A stretch of 64,000 nt of DNA from Thalassotalea hakodatensis (GCF_030295995.1 NZ_AP027365.1:3256066-3320065); one strand, 5' to 3'. Shown: positions 53,401 through 64,000, counted from the stretch's first letter. Program-made: numbers and translations. The notes: generated by a model not told the origin, from the sequence alone.

Positions 53401-54978
53401 TTATTCCCACTCAATCGTGGCTGGTGGTTTTCCTGAAATATCGTAAACGACACGTGATATACCATCAATTTCATTAATAATGCGGTTAGACACTAATCCT
53501 AAGAAGTCGTATGGTAAATGTGCCCAGTGTGCAGTCATAAAATCAATTGTTTCAACGGCGCGCAAACTTACCACCCAATCATATTTACGACCATCGCCCA
53601 TAACACCAACTGAACGAACCGGTAAGAATACCGTAAATGCTTGGCTTACCTTGTTGTATAAATCATGTTTATGTAATTCTTCGATGAAAATGGCATCCGC
53701 ACGACGAAGTAAATCAGCGTATTCTTTTTTCACTTCACCAAGTATACGTACACCTAAACCTGGGCCTGGGAACGGGTGACGATAAAGCATGTCGTAAGGT
53801 AGCCCTAATTCTAAACCAATTTTACGCACTTCATCTTTAAAAAGTTCTCGTAATGGCTCAACTAACCCTAATTCCATGTCTTCTGGTAAGCCCCCCACAT
53901 TGTGGTGAGACTTGATCACATGCGCTTTACCGGTTTTTGACGCTGCAGATTCAATGACATCAGGATAAATAGTGCCTTGTGCTAACCACTTAGCATTCGC
54001 AAGTTTACTTGCTTCTTCATCGAAAACATCAATAAATACATTGCCAATAATTTTACGTTTAGCTTCAGGGTCTGCTTCACCTTTTAATCGGTTTAAAAAT
54101 CGATCTTCAGCATTAATATGTAAAATGTTTAGCCCAAAGTGATCACCAAACATATCCATCACTTGTTGCCCTTCGTTCAGGCGAAGCAAGCCATTATCAA
54201 CAAAAACACACGTTAGTTTATCACCAATAGCGCGGTGAATTAGCATCGCAACCACTGATGAATCAACGCCACCAGAAAGGCCGAGAATTACCTCGTCATC
54301 ACCCACTTGTTCTTTAATTTTGTCTATTGCATCTTCAATAATTGAACTTGGCGTCCAAAGTTTTTCACAGCCACAAATATCAACAATGAAATGTTCTAAA
54401 ATACGCATACCTTGCTTGGTATGGGTAACTTCAGGGTGAAATTGTACACCATAGAATTGCTTTTCTTCATTGGCCATCGCTGCAAATTTACAACTTGGTG
54501 TTTGCGCAAGCGTTTTAAAACCTGGTGGAATCGCCGAAACTTTATCTCCGTGACTCATCCACACATCTAATAATGCTTTGCCGTTATCTGCAATACGATC
54601 TTCAATATTGGTAAACAAGCGAGACTCTGCAATAACTTCCACTGCTGCATAGCCAAATTCTTTATGCTCTGAACCATGAACGCCACCACCTAACTGTTCA
54701 GCCATGGTTTGCATGCCATAACAGATACCAAATAGTGGCACTCCTGCGTTAAATACATATTCAGGTGCTCTTGGTGAGTCTAGTTCAGTAACAGATTCAG
54801 GGCCACCAGCTAAAATGATACCACTTGGATTAAACTCTTTGATTTGTTCTTCAGTTACATCCCACGCCCATAACTCACAATACACACCGATTTCACGTAC
54901 ACGTCGTGCGATTAATTGAGTATATTGCGAGCCAAAATCTAGAATAAGTATTCGTGAATCATGGATATCTTTGGTCAT
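53401..54978 (-). CDS. guaA: GuaA, GMP synthase (glutamine-hydrolysing)
   Basis: 525 aa from the ATG at 54978 ([16 protein letters not shown]), which restores normal family length; an upstream frame start at 55050 lies in the intergenic hairpin. GATase domain with catalytic C86 (FGICYGMQ) and HPEVTHT; ATP-pyrophosphatase domain with [13 protein letters not shown]-terminal dimerisation domain. Converts XMP to GMP. Downstream of guaB. Confidence 0.97.
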   Translation of the reverse strand: MTKDIHDSRILILDFGSQYTQLIARRVREIGVYCELWAWDVTEEQIKEFNPSGIILAGGPESVTELDSPRAPEYVFNAGVPLFGICYGMQTMAEQLGGGVHGSEHKEFGYAAVEVIAESRLFTNIEDRIADNGKALLDVWMSHGDKVSAIPPGFKTLAQTPSCKFAAMANEEKQFYGVQFHPEVTHTKQGMRILEHFIVDICGCEKLWTPSSIIEDAIDKIKEQVGDDEVILGLSGGVDSSVVAMLIHRAIGDKLTCVFVDNGLLRLNEGQQVMDMFGDHFGLNILHINAEDRFLNRLKGEADPEAKRKIIGNVFIDVFDEEASKLANAKWLAQGTIYPDVIESAASKTGKAHVIKSHHNVGGLPEDMELGLVEPLRELFKDEVRKIGLELGLPYDMLYRHPFPGPGLGVRILGEVKKEYADLLRRADAIFIEELHKHDLYNKVSQAFTVFLPVRSVGVMGDGRKYDWVVSLRAVETIDFMTAHWAHLPYDFLGLVSNRIINEIDGISRVVYDISGKPPATIEWE

Positions 54979-55007
54979 ATCAAAACCTTTTATAAGTTTA
55001 AAAGTAA

Positions 55008-55032
55008 CAGGCTGATTTAAAAAATCAGCCTG
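55008..55032 (-). promoter_or_regulatory. Hairpin between guaB and guaA
   Basis: Stem CAGGCTGATTT/AAATCAGCCTG in the 123-bp guaB-guaA gap, about 30 nt before the guaA start. No T-run follows, so it is more likely an mRNA-stability or expression-ratio structure than a full terminator. Confidence 0.5.
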
Positions 55033-55101
55033 TAAAATAACTAACAACATTTAATGCATTAATGTTTTACTAAAACACTAAAGCGATTAAACGTATGCAC
55101 A

Positions 55102-56574
55102 TTAGCCCATTCTATAATTAGGCGCTTCTTTAGTGATGGCAACATCATGCACATGAGATTCACCCATGCCTGCAGCTGTTATTTTCATAAATTGAGGTTT
55201 AGTACGCATTTCTTCTATTGTAGCTGAACCTGTAAGCCCCATTGAAGAGCGTAAGCCCCCCATTTGCTGATGAATAATCGCTGAAACTGGGCCTTTATAA
55301 GCAACCCGACCTTCAATACCTTCTGGTACTAATTTATCAGCTTCTCCATCAGATTTTTGAAAATAACGGTCACTTGATCCTTCTTTTTGCGACATAGCGC
55401 CTAAAGATCCCATACCGCGATAAGATTTGTAATAACGCCCTTGGTAAAGTTCTACCTCGCCTGGTGACTCTTCAGTACCAGCAAACATACTACCAACCAT
55501 GACACAATGCGCACCTGCAACTAATGCTTTTGCAATATCACCCGAAAAGCGAATTCCGCCATCAGCAATCACAGGTACACCAGTTCCTTTAATAGCATCT
55601 ACAGCATTGGATATTGCTGTTAATTGCGGTACACCTACACCGGTAACAATGCGTGTTGTACAAATTGAACCTGGGCCAATCCCTACTTTGACGGCATCAA
55701 CTCCAGCATCAACTAACGCTTTTGCACCTTCGCCTGTTGCCACGTTACCAGCAACAATTTGTAAATCAGGGTATTTATCACGGGTTTCTTTTACGCGATC
55801 AAGTACGCCTTGAGAATGTCCATGTGAAGTATCAATCAATAACACATCAACACCCGCAGCAACTAATGCATCAATACGTTCATCAGTACCTGCACCAACG
55901 CCTACTGCAGCGCCAACACGCAAACGACCTAATGCGTCTTTACATGCATTCGGCTTACTTTCAGCTTTTTGATAATCTTTAACAGTAATAAGACCTGTTA
56001 ATTTAAATGCATCATCAACCATTAAGGTTTTTTCAATGCGATGCTCATGCATTAAGCCTAAAATCTCTTCTCGCTTAGCACCTTCTTTTACCGTTACTAG
56101 CCGTTCTTTTTCAGTCATTAACGCCGATACTGGCTTTGATAGGTCCGTTTCAAAACGTAAGTCACGACCGGTTACAATACCAACAAGGTTATTAGCGTCA
56201 TCCACAACAGGAAAACCAGAAAAGCCAAGTTCATCAGCTAACATCATCACAGATTCAATAGAAGCAGTTGGGCTAACTGTAACAGGATCAGTTACTATCC
56301 CGCTTTCAAACTTTTTCACAGTAGAAACGTTTTTAGCTTGCTCAGCGATGGTCATATTTTTATGAATAAAACCTAGCCCCCCTTCTTGCGCTAACGTAAT
56401 CGCTAGACGCGCTTCGGTCACTGTATCCATCGATGCAGAAACCATAGGTACATTTAATTCAATTTTTCGGGTTAATTTGGTTTTCAATTCGGCCGTATGA
56501 GGCAGTACCGTTGAGTGGGCAGGTACAAGTAGAACATCATCAAAAGTTAGTGCTTCTTGAGCAATTCGTAGCAT
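55102..56574 (-). CDS. guaB: GuaB, IMP dehydrogenase
   Basis: 490 aa, full length. Catalytic loop GPGSICTTR with the active Cys near 305, tandem CBS domains (about 95-205) in the usual insert, VGAAVGVG and [10 protein letters not shown]. Oxidises IMP to XMP with NAD, the committed step to guanine nucleotides. Divergent from xseA; a PurR-like site at 56625-56640 may control it. Confidence 0.97.
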   Translation of the reverse strand: MLRIAQEALTFDDVLLVPAHSTVLPHTAELKTKLTRKIELNVPMVSASMDTVTEARLAITLAQEGGLGFIHKNMTIAEQAKNVSTVKKFESGIVTDPVTVSPTASIESVMMLADELGFSGFPVVDDANNLVGIVTGRDLRFETDLSKPVSALMTEKERLVTVKEGAKREEILGLMHEHRIEKTLMVDDAFKLTGLITVKDYQKAESKPNACKDALGRLRVGAAVGVGAGTDERIDALVAAGVDVLLIDTSHGHSQGVLDRVKETRDKYPDLQIVAGNVATGEGAKALVDAGVDAVKVGIGPGSICTTRIVTGVGVPQLTAISNAVDAIKGTGVPVIADGGIRFSGDIAKALVAGAHCVMVGSMFAGTEESPGEVELYQGRYYKSYRGMGSLGAMSQKEGSSDRYFQKSDGEADKLVPEGIEGRVAYKGPVSAIIHQQMGGLRSSMGLTGSATIEEMRTKPQFMKITAAGMGESHVHDVAITKEAPNYRMG

Positions 56575-56624
56575 CGCAACATCTCTCTAATTAAAGTGGC
56601 TAGGGAGGAAATATTGCGGCAGAA

Positions 56625-56640
56625 TTTTAACCGTTTTCGC
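56625..56640. promoter_or_regulatory. Possible PurR operator upstream of guaB
   Basis: TTTTAACCGTTTTCGC matches the right half (CGTTTTCG) of the PurR consensus ACGCAAACGTTTTCGT well and the left half poorly. guaBA is PurR-regulated in E. coli. The position, about 50-65 bp upstream of the guaB start, is suitable. No -10/-35 pair was assigned. Confidence 0.35.
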
Positions 56641-56726
56641 CTGTCAGGTAAACTTAATTTTTACTATTTTACAGAAAAACTTATAATGGCTGGCATAAAT
56701 GATCCTTATCCTAATTTTGTTTCCTT

Positions 56727-58061
56727 ATGAGCCAACAGTATATTTTAAAAATTAGCGAACTGACGAAGAAAGTAAAGTACCTTTTAGAAAGTGAAATGAG
56801 TACCGTATGGCTGACAGGCGAAATATCAAATTTTGTTGCTGCTGCCTCTGGCCACTGGTATTTATCGTTAAAAGATAGTAAAGCACAAGTAAGATGTGCC
56901 ATGTTTAAAGGTAACAATAATAAAGTACGTAATAAGCCGATAAATGGCCAACAAGTTCTTGTACGTGCTCGTGTTTCACTATATGAACCTCGCGGTGACT
57001 TTCAATTAATCATCGATCAAATGGATGATGCTGGTGACGGTTTACTCCAACAGCAATTTGAAAAATTAAAAGTGACATTAAATGCTCAAGGCTATTTTTC
57101 AACGCACAACAAACAAGCATTACCAGATCATATTAATACGATTGGTGTAGTAACATCACCAACAGGTGCAGCGATTAAAGATATTCTATCGGTATTACAA
57201 CGCAGAAGCCCGCAAACCCACGTTATTATTTACCCTGCATTGGTACAAGGTAAAGACGCAAAGCATGATATTGCAGCTGCCATTGAGCAAGCGAATCTTC
57301 GAAGAGAATGCGATGCACTCATTGTTGGTCGCGGTGGCGGCTCTCTGGAAGATTTATGGTCGTTTAACGAAGAAATCGTCGTAGAAGCCATTTACCAAAG
57401 CAAAATACCAATCATTAGTGCTGTAGGCCATGAAATTGACACTACATTAGCTGACTATGTCGCCGATGTTAGAGCGGCTACTCCTTCTGCAGCTGCAGAA
57501 ATAGCGTCAAAGAATACCGCTGATACGCTCGATAAAGCCCTACAATTGAAGCAACGATTAATTCGACAATTATCAATCACCACTGAAAAATGGCATCAGC
57601 AACTTACAAACATAACTCATCGTCTTGATCGTGTTCATCCTGAACAACACATTGTCACGCAACAACAACGAGCAGATGAACTCGCAAACAGATTAACTAC
57701 CGCACAACTTAACCAGTTAGCACGGCTTTCTTTACCGAGTAAATTGGTTAATCAGCGATTTGCACAGTTGCCTATTCAACAAAATATCATCAGACAACAG
57801 CAGCATTCAGAATCATTGCAAACACGTTTAATTAAGGCGATAAACTTTAGTCATCAACGTAAACAGCAAAAATTTGTTAAATGCATTGAACAATTACAAT
57901 TAGTAAGCCCATTAGCAACCATAGCAAGAGGCTACAGCGTGACACGAACGACAATGGGTATTGTTAAGTCTGTAAAGCAAGTTGATATTGGTAAGAGTGT
58001 TGAAGTACAACTGTCTGACGGTACCTTTGCTGCGACAGTCACTTCCGTTGAAGACAACTAA
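56727..58061 (+). CDS. xseA: XseA, exonuclease VII large subunit
   Basis: 444 aa. N-terminal OB fold (VWLTGEISNFVAAASGHWYLSLKD), catalytic domain (VVTSPTGAAIKDIL, GRGGGSLEDLWSFNEE, SAVGHEIDTTLADYVADVRAATPSAAAE), long coiled-coil helices and a C-terminal segment. With XseB degrades single-stranded DNA. Divergent from guaB, as in E. coli. Ends convergent with, and overlapping by 4 nt, the PilZ gene. Confidence 0.96.
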   Translation: MSQQYILKISELTKKVKYLLESEMSTVWLTGEISNFVAAASGHWYLSLKDSKAQVRCAMFKGNNNKVRNKPINGQQVLVRARVSLYEPRGDFQLIIDQMDDAGDGLLQQQFEKLKVTLNAQGYFSTHNKQALPDHINTIGVVTSPTGAAIKDILSVLQRRSPQTHVIIYPALVQGKDAKHDIAAAIEQANLRRECDALIVGRGGGSLEDLWSFNEEIVVEAIYQSKIPIISAVGHEIDTTLADYVADVRAATPSAAAEIASKNTADTLDKALQLKQRLIRQLSITTEKWHQQLTNITHRLDRVHPEQHIVTQQQRADELANRLTTAQLNQLARLSLPSKLVNQRFAQLPIQQNIIRQQQHSESLQTRLIKAINFSHQRKQQKFVKCIEQLQLVSPLATIARGYSVTRTTMGIVKSVKQVDIGKSVEVQLSDGTFAATVTSVEDN

Positions 58062-58741
58062 ACTTCTAGCGTGATGACATGATGAAGTAACTTTATCACT
58101 AACTCACGCGCATTTTCATTAAATTTTACGCCAATGGAAACGCCATTAAGTACAGGTTTAATGGCGCACATAGTACCTGGTAGTTTTAAATTATTAAGAT
58201 CTTGAAAGTTTTCTATGATCACACTGATAGATTTATCTTTGGTCATATTAAGCTTTTCGCCATTTTTAATCAGTATTTGGCAACCTGATAGCGAAAGATC
58301 AGTGATCAACCCTTGCCAATATTGACCTTCGACGAACACTTTAGAAACAATATCGGTGTCAATTCGAATAGATTTACGTAAACTTTGAACACTTAATGAA
58401 CGCGGAAAATCTAACACCATAATTTTAGAGGGTATTTGTAACGTTTGTTTCACCGTACTCACAAATGCAGCAACTGAGCCTTCGTGCCCTTCAATCAACC
58501 CTCGCACAGTAACTGCAACACCTTGCGTTAAAAACTGACTAAAACTGCCGAGTTTATTTTTATCAGGAAATTGAACGAGCACGTATTTTTTAGGTAAATA
58601 GCCGATGAACGTTGTTCTAAATTTACCTTTTTGACCGGCCGGCGTGGCAATATCAATCGTAACTAAAGAGCCGGCAAGTAGTAAGCCTAAATTGCGATTA
58701 AGCCGATCTACCGTTTCTATTTTGGTTGGCGACGAAGGCAT
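58058..58741 (-). CDS. PilZ-domain c-di-GMP-binding protein, YcgR-like
   Basis: 227 aa from the ATG at 58741 (MPSSPTKIETVDRL); a further upstream start is unlikely. An N-terminal YcgR/PilZN-like domain (about 15-110) precedes a PilZ domain with the two c-di-GMP motifs: RKSIR (RxxxR) and DLSLSGCQI (D/NxSxxG). Expected to change conformation on c-di-GMP binding and act on motility or surface attachment. Independent of the chemotaxis operon at the window start, which carries a phosphodiesterase for the same messenger. Confidence 0.9.
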   Translation of the reverse strand: MPSSPTKIETVDRLNRNLGLLLAGSLVTIDIATPAGQKGKFRTTFIGYLPKKYVLVQFPDKNKLGSFSQFLTQGVAVTVRGLIEGHEGSVAAFVSTVKQTLQIPSKIMVLDFPRSLSVQSLRKSIRIDTDIVSKVFVEGQYWQGLITDLSLSGCQILIKNGEKLNMTKDKSISVIIENFQDLNNLKLPGTMCAIKPVLNGVSIGVKFNENARELVIKLLHHVITLEV

Positions 58742-58845
58742 GTTTTTATAGTCGTGATAAATAATAGTTATAAAATTAGCTAAAAATACGTTGTAATGCA
58801 ACGTATTAGCACACAGAAATAATATTAATTTATCACGCTATATTG

Positions 58846-60288
58846 TTACTCTGAAGTTTTGTAGCCTTGTGTTTTACGCGCTAACTTCTTTTGTTCACTG
58901 TAAGAAAGCTTTTTCTTACCAGCAAACGGGTTCGATGTTTCTCTAAACTCAATTTTTATCGGCGTTCCCATAATTTTTAATGATTTACGATAATAATTCA
59001 TTAAATAACGTTTATAAGATTGCGGTAAAAATTTCGCCTGATTACCATGTATCACGATGATGGGTGGATTGTAACCACCGGCATGCGCATATTTTAATCG
59101 GATACGGCGACCATTATGCATAGGTGGTTGATGATCAAACACTGCCATATCTAATACTTTTGTCACCATTGACGTCGAAATACGTTTCGTTGCAGACACA
59201 AATGCTTCTTCAACTGATTCATATAAATGCCCAACACCGGTTCCATGCAGCGCAGAAATAAAATGAATACGTGCAAAATCAATGAAGCCTAAGCGACGAT
59301 CTAATTCTTTATGGATACGATCTTTAACGCTCTCATCGAGTCCATCCCATTTGTTTACCGCCACCACTAATGAACGCCCAGCCTCAAGAATAAAACCAAG
59401 CAAACTTAAATCTTGATCAGAAATACCTTCTTGGGCATCAATCACGAGCAAACATACGTTAGCATCTTCAATGGCTCGAAGTGTTTTGATCACGGAGTAT
59501 TTTTCAACAACATCTGTCACATTTTTACGACGACGAATACCCGCTGTATCAATTAGGGTGTACTCTCTGCCGTTGCGTTCCATTGGAATATAAACGCTAT
59601 CTCGGGTTGTGCCGGGCATATCATAAACCACCACCCGTTCTTCGCCTAAAATACGGTTCGTTAATGTTGATTTACCAACATTCGGTTTGCCAATAATCGC
59701 TAACTTTATCGTGTCGTTTTCATCGGGTGCTTGATCAATTAATGCTTCCTCAGATAACGGTTCATTGTCATCGTCATTTTGAGTTTCACCTAGCGCTTCA
59801 ATATGAGGTGTTAATGCCAGCGTTAATAACTGTGTCACTCCACGACCATGAGCAGCGGCAATCTGATGCACCTCTCCTAGTGCTAATTGATAAAATTCAG
59901 CAACCGCTGAATCAGCGTCAATACCATCTATTTTATTGGCAACAAGAAAGACTTTTTTATTCTGTTTTCGCAGGTAATCAGCAATACCTTGATCAGCTGA
60001 TGTTAAACCAGCACGGGCATCTACCATAAATAACACCGCATCTGCTTCTTCAATAGCCATTAAAGATTGCTCAGCCATTAAAGCATCAATGCCTTCTTCA
60101 TTGCCGTGAATACCACCCGTATCAATAACAATGAAAGGGTGCTCTTCAACCTCTGCTTGACCGTACTGTCTATCTCGCGTTAAGCCTGGATAGTCAGCAA
60201 CTAATGCATCACGACTACGCGTTAAGCGGTTAAACAAAGTTGATTTTCCAACATTAGGACGCCCTACAAGCGCAACAACAGGAAGCAT
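58846..60288 (-). CDS. der: Der (EngA), double GTPase for 50S assembly
   Basis: 480 aa. Two complete GTPase domains: GRPNVGKST (8-16), DTGG and NKID in the first, and GKPNVGKST (about 203), [12 protein letters not shown] and NKWD in the second; C-terminal KH-like domain ([21 protein letters not shown]). An acidic linker joins the two. Downstream of bamB (87 nt). Confidence 0.97.
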   Translation of the reverse strand: MLPVVALVGRPNVGKSTLFNRLTRSRDALVADYPGLTRDRQYGQAEVEEHPFIVIDTGGIHGNEEGIDALMAEQSLMAIEEADAVLFMVDARAGLTSADQGIADYLRKQNKKVFLVANKIDGIDADSAVAEFYQLALGEVHQIAAAHGRGVTQLLTLALTPHIEALGETQNDDDNEPLSEEALIDQAPDENDTIKLAIIGKPNVGKSTLTNRILGEERVVVYDMPGTTRDSVYIPMERNGREYTLIDTAGIRRRKNVTDVVEKYSVIKTLRAIEDANVCLLVIDAQEGISDQDLSLLGFILEAGRSLVVAVNKWDGLDESVKDRIHKELDRRLGFIDFARIHFISALHGTGVGHLYESVEEAFVSATKRISTSMVTKVLDMAVFDHQPPMHNGRRIRLKYAHAGGYNPPIIVIHGNQAKFLPQSYKRYLMNYYRKSLKIMGTPIKIEFRETSNPFAGKKKLSYSEQKKLARKTQGYKTSE

Positions 60289-60321
60289 GATTACCTCAAA
60301 ATTTTCTATTTAATAAACAAC

Positions 60322-60350
60322 AGCGGCCCTGCAAACATTGCAGAGCCGCT
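60322..60350 (-). terminator. Hairpin between bamB and der
   Basis: AGCGGC.CTGCA / TGCAG.GCCGCT stem with one bulge, 60322-60350, no convincing T-run on either strand. Probably an mRNA structure or partial terminator between bamB and der. Confidence 0.45.
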
Positions 60351-60374
60351 TTAATCTTAGCACTTTAAATGGGA

Positions 60375-61577
60375 CTAAGGCTTTTTAATCGCCTGTAGAT
60401 CACCATCTTTTGACAGGACAAAAAGTAAATTTCCATCTGTCGTCGGTGTTGCATATACACCACTGCCATCAACATGATGACGAGCAACAATATCGCCTGA
60501 CTCTTTATCTAACCAATGTAAATAGCCTTCAAAGTCACCCACAACAATGTAGTTATCGAATTCTTTTGGCCCTGTAACATTACGGTTAGTGAGCGCAAGT
60601 TGACTCCATTTCTCTGTGCCGTTTACGCGATCAATCGCATAAACATGGCCTTTAACATCAGTTAAGTAAATCGTATTACCACTAATTTCAAGGTCACGGT
60701 AAGAAGAATATTGACGCTTCCATAGCACTCTTCCACTTCGTAAATCTACTGACGCTAAGTTACCGCGAGCAGAAATACTATAGGCTTTATCACCATAAAT
60801 TATAGGGCTTGAATCAATATCAACAACACGGTCTAACTCTGTTGAACCCGTTGCTTCGCCTATTTCTGATGTCCATCCTTGTTGACCATTTTCTAATAAG
60901 TATACGGTTAAACTACCATTTGGCGCACCAACAACTGCACCACCAGCAGCTAATGCTGGTGAGCTGGTACCCCTAAGTGTTAATGGTGGCACATCTTGCT
61001 CTATTTGCCATAGTGTTTCACCATCAGTGGCGTTAAACGCCTTAACAACGCCTGATGCCGTATTTACAACAAGTACGCCAGCATCGAAACCTGGTGCGGC
61101 TAACACTTCACCTTTCACTTTACTGTGCCAGCTTAACTCACCTGTTTCTGCATCTAATGCATAGATATCGCCATTTTCACTACCAATGAAGACTTTATTC
61201 ATTGCTGCAGTTGGACCACCATTAAGATACGCTGTTGGCTTACTAGAGAAAAATCCGCCTTCACCTTCTTTCCGCAAATCTGTACGCCATAGCTCTTTAC
61301 CGGTAGCTGGATCCATTGCATAAACTTCACCTTCTCGGCTTGCGCTATAAAGCTTGTCATAGGCGACAAGAGGAGTAATACGTGAAAAATACTTACCTAC
61401 ACCACCAATGCTCTCTTCCCAAACCACATCAACTTCAAATCGTTCGGTAATTTCTGTTAGCTCCACTGGTTCATTTGGATCTATTTCATCATCAGTGGAA
61501 GAACATGCCATTAAGCCTGTTAATAAACAGCCAATAAGCAATGTTTTATGTCGTAATACGTTTGTTATTTTTAGCAC
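60375..61577 (-). CDS. bamB: BamB, outer-membrane assembly lipoprotein
   Basis: 400 aa. Lipobox LMAC with Cys25; the mature protein has the eight-bladed beta-propeller built from PQQ-like repeats (YAMDPATGKELWRTDL, YALDAETGELSWHSKV, KAFNATDGETLWQIEQ, YAIDRVNGTEKWSQL). Part of the Bam complex that inserts outer-membrane beta-barrels. 40 nt after yfgM. Confidence 0.96.
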   Translation of the reverse strand: MLKITNVLRHKTLLIGCLLTGLMACSSTDDEIDPNEPVELTEITERFEVDVVWEESIGGVGKYFSRITPLVAYDKLYSASREGEVYAMDPATGKELWRTDLRKEGEGGFFSSKPTAYLNGGPTAAMNKVFIGSENGDIYALDAETGELSWHSKVKGEVLAAPGFDAGVLVVNTASGVVKAFNATDGETLWQIEQDVPPLTLRGTSSPALAAGGAVVGAPNGSLTVYLLENGQQGWTSEIGEATGSTELDRVVDIDSSPIIYGDKAYSISARGNLASVDLRSGRVLWKRQYSSYRDLEISGNTIYLTDVKGHVYAIDRVNGTEKWSQLALTNRNVTGPKEFDNYIVVGDFEGYLHWLDKESGDIVARHHVDGSGVYATPTTDGNLLFVLSKDGDLQAIKKP

Positions 61578-61618
61578 TAATGGCTCCGTTTAATCACGCG
61601 TTATGTAAAAAAGCAAGG

Positions 61619-62257
61619 TTATTTAGGTAGAACAATTTGCTCTGCTAGGTTATCAAACTTCATTTGTAATACAGGGTTAGTACCTGCTGAGCTTGCGTCT
61701 AATGCTGCCTGATAAGCCGTGCGAGCTTTTGCCTTATCACCATTTAAAACATAGGCATCACCTTTAATTTCTTCACGCTCGGCGTTAAACGCTTCAGGAA
61801 ATTCACCATTTAACGTTTTCAACGCTAATTCAATTTGTTTAGTTTCAAGTTGAACACGCGCTAAGCGTAATTTAGCTAATGCTTGCATTGCTTTGTTGGT
61901 AGTATTTTCAATCGCTTGATTTAAATACGTTTCAACTTGTGCCCAGTCTTTGTGTTCAGCAGAATCTTTTGCTAAAGCAAGTGCGGTTAAGCTAGCGTAA
62001 CTTGTTCCACTGTTATTTTTGATAAAGTCCTGACCACGTGTTTGAAACGCCTCATCATCTTGTTCTAATAAAGTGATCACTTGCTGGTAATTTTCAGAAA
62101 CTTCTATCTCTTGGCTTAACTTATTATCTTTGTAATAGCCATAACCTATGAAGCCAGAAAAACCCAACACTAAGCCAGCAATGATGGCATTACCATATTC
62201 ATTCCAAATTCTTTTAAGTTGTTCAACTTGTTGTTCTTCTGTTTGATGTATATCCAC
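61619..62257 (-). CDS. yfgM: YfgM, SecYEG-associated periplasmic TPR protein
   Basis: 212 aa. One membrane helix near the N-terminus (about 21-40, AIIAGLVLGFSGFIGYGYYKD) followed by a periplasmic TPR-like domain (LTALALAKDSAEHKDWAQVETYLNQAIENT; LAKLRLARVQLETKQIELALKTLNGE). In E. coli it binds PpiD at the Sec translocon. Between hisS (10 nt) and bamB. Confidence 0.93.
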   Translation of the reverse strand: MDIHQTEEQQVEQLKRIWNEYGNAIIAGLVLGFSGFIGYGYYKDNKLSQEIEVSENYQQVITLLEQDDEAFQTRGQDFIKNNSGTSYASLTALALAKDSAEHKDWAQVETYLNQAIENTTNKAMQALAKLRLARVQLETKQIELALKTLNGEFPEAFNAEREEIKGDAYVLNGDKAKARTAYQAALDASSAGTNPVLQMKFDNLAEQIVLPK

Positions 62258-62267
62258 AACGATTCCT

Positions 62268-63542
62268 TTAAAGTAAACTTTTTAATAACGCTGGCACTTG
62301 ATCAAATGCCATTTGTTGTTGTTCTTGTTGACCACGTAAATATTTTACCGTGACTTGCTGATTAACCAGCTCATCTTCACCTAAAATAAGCGCAACCTGA
62401 GCGCCTGACTTATCAGCACGCTTAATTTGTTTTTTCATATTACCGCCACCACAATGTGTTTGTATACGCGTTTGTGGGACTTCATCTCGCCATTGTTCGG
62501 CAAGTGCTGTAGCTTTAATGTCTATACCTTCGCCTAAGCTGATCACATAGGCATCAACTTGTGGCCTTACATTTTGCACTTTATCTAAACTCGTTAACAT
62601 TAACACTAATCGTTCAATACCTAACGCGAATCCAAAACCAGGTGTTGCCTTGCCGCCTAATTGTTCAACTAAGCCATCGTAACGACCACCGGCACAGATT
62701 GTTCCTTGTGCGCCCAAGCTATCTGTTGTCCATTCAAATACAGTACGATTGTAATAATCTAAACCACGTACCAGTTTATCATTAAGTACATAGTTAATGC
62801 CTGCGGCGTCTAAACGTTGGCATACACCCTCAAAGTGTTTAGTTGACTCTTCACCGAAATAGTCAGCTAATTTAGGTGCTCCTTCTAACGCTTTTTGTAC
62901 GTCAGGATTTTTACTGTCTAATACTCGCAACGGGTTAGTATGCATACGCCTTTTTGAGTCATCATCCAATAAATCTTCTTTTTCAGATAAAAAGGTCACT
63001 AATGCATCGCGATACGCAGCGCGCTCTTCGTTAGATCCTAACGAATTCAATTCTAGTGTGACAAACTCATCGATGCCAAGTTCCTTCCAAAGTCGATAAG
63101 TTAATGAAATAACTTCAGCATCAATATCAGGTGTTGCTATACCAAAGGCTTCTAAGCCAAATTGATGGAATTGACGATAGCGACCTTTTTGCGGACGCTC
63201 ATGACGAAACATCGGCCCCATATACCATAAGCGTTGCTCTTGATTATAAAGCAGACCATGTTGATTACCCGCTCGTACACAACAAGCAGTCCCCTCAGGA
63301 CGCAGCGTTAAACTGTCACCATTACGATCATCAAAAGTGTACATTTCTTTTTCAACGATATCGGTGACTTCGCCGATTGAGCGTTTGAAAAGTGCGGTAG
63401 ATTCGACAATTGGCATACGAATTTCGGCGAAACCATAGTTACTGGCAACACGGCGTAAGACTGATTCAACCATCTGCCAAATATTCGTTTCTGAAGGAAG
63501 GCAGTCGTTCATACCACGAACAGCCTGAATTGTTTTACTCAC
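62268..63542 (-). CDS. hisS: HisS, histidyl-tRNA synthetase
   Basis: 424 aa. Class II catalytic core: motif 2 area [14 protein letters not shown], histidine-binding [14 protein letters not shown] and [15 protein letters not shown]-terminal anticodon-binding domain (AYVISLGE...[28 protein letters not shown]). Canonical start [16 protein letters not shown]. Its promoter lies in the gap after ispG. Confidence 0.97.
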   Translation of the reverse strand: MSKTIQAVRGMNDCLPSETNIWQMVESVLRRVASNYGFAEIRMPIVESTALFKRSIGEVTDIVEKEMYTFDDRNGDSLTLRPEGTACCVRAGNQHGLLYNQEQRLWYMGPMFRHERPQKGRYRQFHQFGLEAFGIATPDIDAEVISLTYRLWKELGIDEFVTLELNSLGSNEERAAYRDALVTFLSEKEDLLDDDSKRRMHTNPLRVLDSKNPDVQKALEGAPKLADYFGEESTKHFEGVCQRLDAAGINYVLNDKLVRGLDYYNRTVFEWTTDSLGAQGTICAGGRYDGLVEQLGGKATPGFGFALGIERLVLMLTSLDKVQNVRPQVDAYVISLGEGIDIKATALAEQWRDEVPQTRIQTHCGGGNMKKQIKRADKSGAQVALILGEDELVNQQVTVKYLRGQQEQQQMAFDQVPALLKSLL

Positions 63543-63588
63543 CTAGAAGGCTCTCTTTTTGCTATTGGAAATGTAAAATGCAGCGCGC

Positions 63589-63617
63589 ATTATAGGCAGT
63601 TTAGCGATAAACGTAAA
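63589..63617 (-). promoter_or_regulatory. Sigma-70 promoter of the hisS-yfgM-bamB-der unit
   Basis: On the minus strand: -35 TTTACG (63617-63612), 17-bp spacer, -10 TATAAT (63594-63589, a perfect hexamer). The predicted start is about 40 nt upstream of the hisS ATG at 63542, and the promoter is between the ispG stop and hisS. Confidence 0.75.
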
Positions 63618-63626
63618 CTACCGAAC

Positions 63627-64000
63627 TTAATTGTCGATCTCTTTGACCGCAATTTTATTGGCTTGATCCATTAACTTTGCTTTTGCGCGTATGCGTTGTT
63701 CAAGTTGATCAACCAATTGGTTGTTATCAAAGCGCTCTTTTTGCCTGATACCATCTAAATAAAAGCCACTCTTTTTACTGCTACCGGTTAAGCCTAAATC
63801 TGAAACCGTTGCTTCGCCAGGGCCATTAACGATACAACCAATAATCGAAACATCCATCGGTGTCATAATATCTTCAACACGTTGCTCTAACTCATTAACA
63901 GTACTGATCACATCAAATTCTTGACGAGAGCAACTTGGACAAGCAATAAAATTGATACCACGGCTACGTAGTTTTAATGATTTTAAAATATCAAAACCTA
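63627..64000 (-). CDS. ispG: IspG (GcpE), C-terminal part, cut by the window edge
   Basis: Only the last 124 residues are present; the frame continues past 64000. It shows three of the 4Fe-4S-ligand cysteines (CPSC in [14 protein letters not shown], and [11 protein letters not shown]) and a C-terminal domain ending [12 protein letters not shown]. Reduces methylerythritol cyclodiphosphate in isoprenoid synthesis. The truncation is an artefact of the window, not a gene break. Upstream of hisS as in E. coli. Confidence 0.95.
   Translation of the reverse strand, partial: GFDILKSLKLRSRGINFIACPSCSRQEFDVISTVNELEQRVEDIMTPMDVSIIGCIVNGPGEATVSDLGLTGSSKKSGFYLDGIRQKERFDNNQLVDQLEQRIRAKAKLMDQANKIAVKEIDN

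Noticed and set aside
63627-63911. Apparent truncated ispG
   Set aside because: The reading frame continues to the window edge (64000), so it is a window boundary effect and not a pseudogene.
1-64000. CRISPR arrays, prophage, rRNA or tRNA genes
   Set aside because: No regular direct-repeat array, phage structural gene, rRNA segment or tRNA cloverleaf was seen on reading both strands; a tRNA scan was not run.

Overview
This is an AT-rich chromosomal window from a gammaproteobacterium, most likely a marine Alteromonadales of the Colwelliaceae type (Colwellia or Thalassotalea relatives). The inference rests on the character of the proteins, on core gene blocks arranged as in gammaproteobacteria (rpoE-rseABC-lepA-lepB-rnc-era-recO-pdxJ-acpS, hisS-yfgM-bamB-der, guaB-guaA, the nadB/sdhE/ygfX neighbourhood, relA-mazG beside barA), and on intergenic MITE-like repeats of a kind I associate with this group. 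No rRNA, tRNA, CRISPR array, prophage or complete insertion sequence is visible. The taxonomic call is an inference and was not tested by search.

Layout. 1-10.8 kb: an unrecognised gene, then a minus-strand chemotaxis operon read from 10.7 kb down to 0.6 kb: short MCP, cheY, STAS protein, cheA, cheW, a second MCP, cheR, cheD, cheB and a response regulator with an EAL c-di-GMP phosphodiesterase domain. 10.8-15.3 kb: an ABC exporter whose permease is fused to an M1-type metallopeptidase, plus its ATPase. 15.4-15.7 kb: a MITE-like repeat. 15.7-16.8 kb: an ArsR/SdpR-type repressor and SdpI-like membrane protein with an operator-like palindrome. 16.8-18.9 kb: a LysR regulator flanked on both sides by identically built promoter regions; one precedes a predicted ~80-nt small RNA, the other a small secreted repeat protein and a 50-aa protein. 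I regard this as the most interesting candidate in the window.

19-25 kb: YebC/YeeN-family protein, iron alcohol dehydrogenase, enoyl-CoA hydratase, mazG and relA. 25.2-28.1 kb: the hybrid kinase BarA. 28.1-37.4 kb: the large minus-strand housekeeping block ending (at its promoter end) with rpoE, preceded by a good sigma-E autoregulatory promoter. 37.6-42.7 kb: nadB, ygfX/sdhE, ygfZ, slyD and small proteins. 42.8-53.3 kb: an accessory stretch (acetyltransferases, SIMPL, OsmC, TPR protein, GST, serine hydrolase, lipoprotein, a lone pilin, a TonB-dependent receptor, a TonB C-terminal-domain protein) carrying two more MITE-like elements, one with perfect 17-bp terminal repeats and a 5-bp direct repeat directly abutting an acetyltransferase start codon. 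53.4-64 kb: guaA, guaB, xseA, a PilZ protein, der, bamB, yfgM, hisS and the C-terminal part of ispG.

How the parts work together: the first 10.7 kb encodes a sensory array with CheD-type adaptation and a c-di-GMP output; relA and barA are global stress regulators; rpoE-rseABC monitors the envelope and bamB builds the outer membrane. Several small features too short for routine calling are given, including two small proteins with good ribosome binding sites (18685-18837 and 42518-42691).
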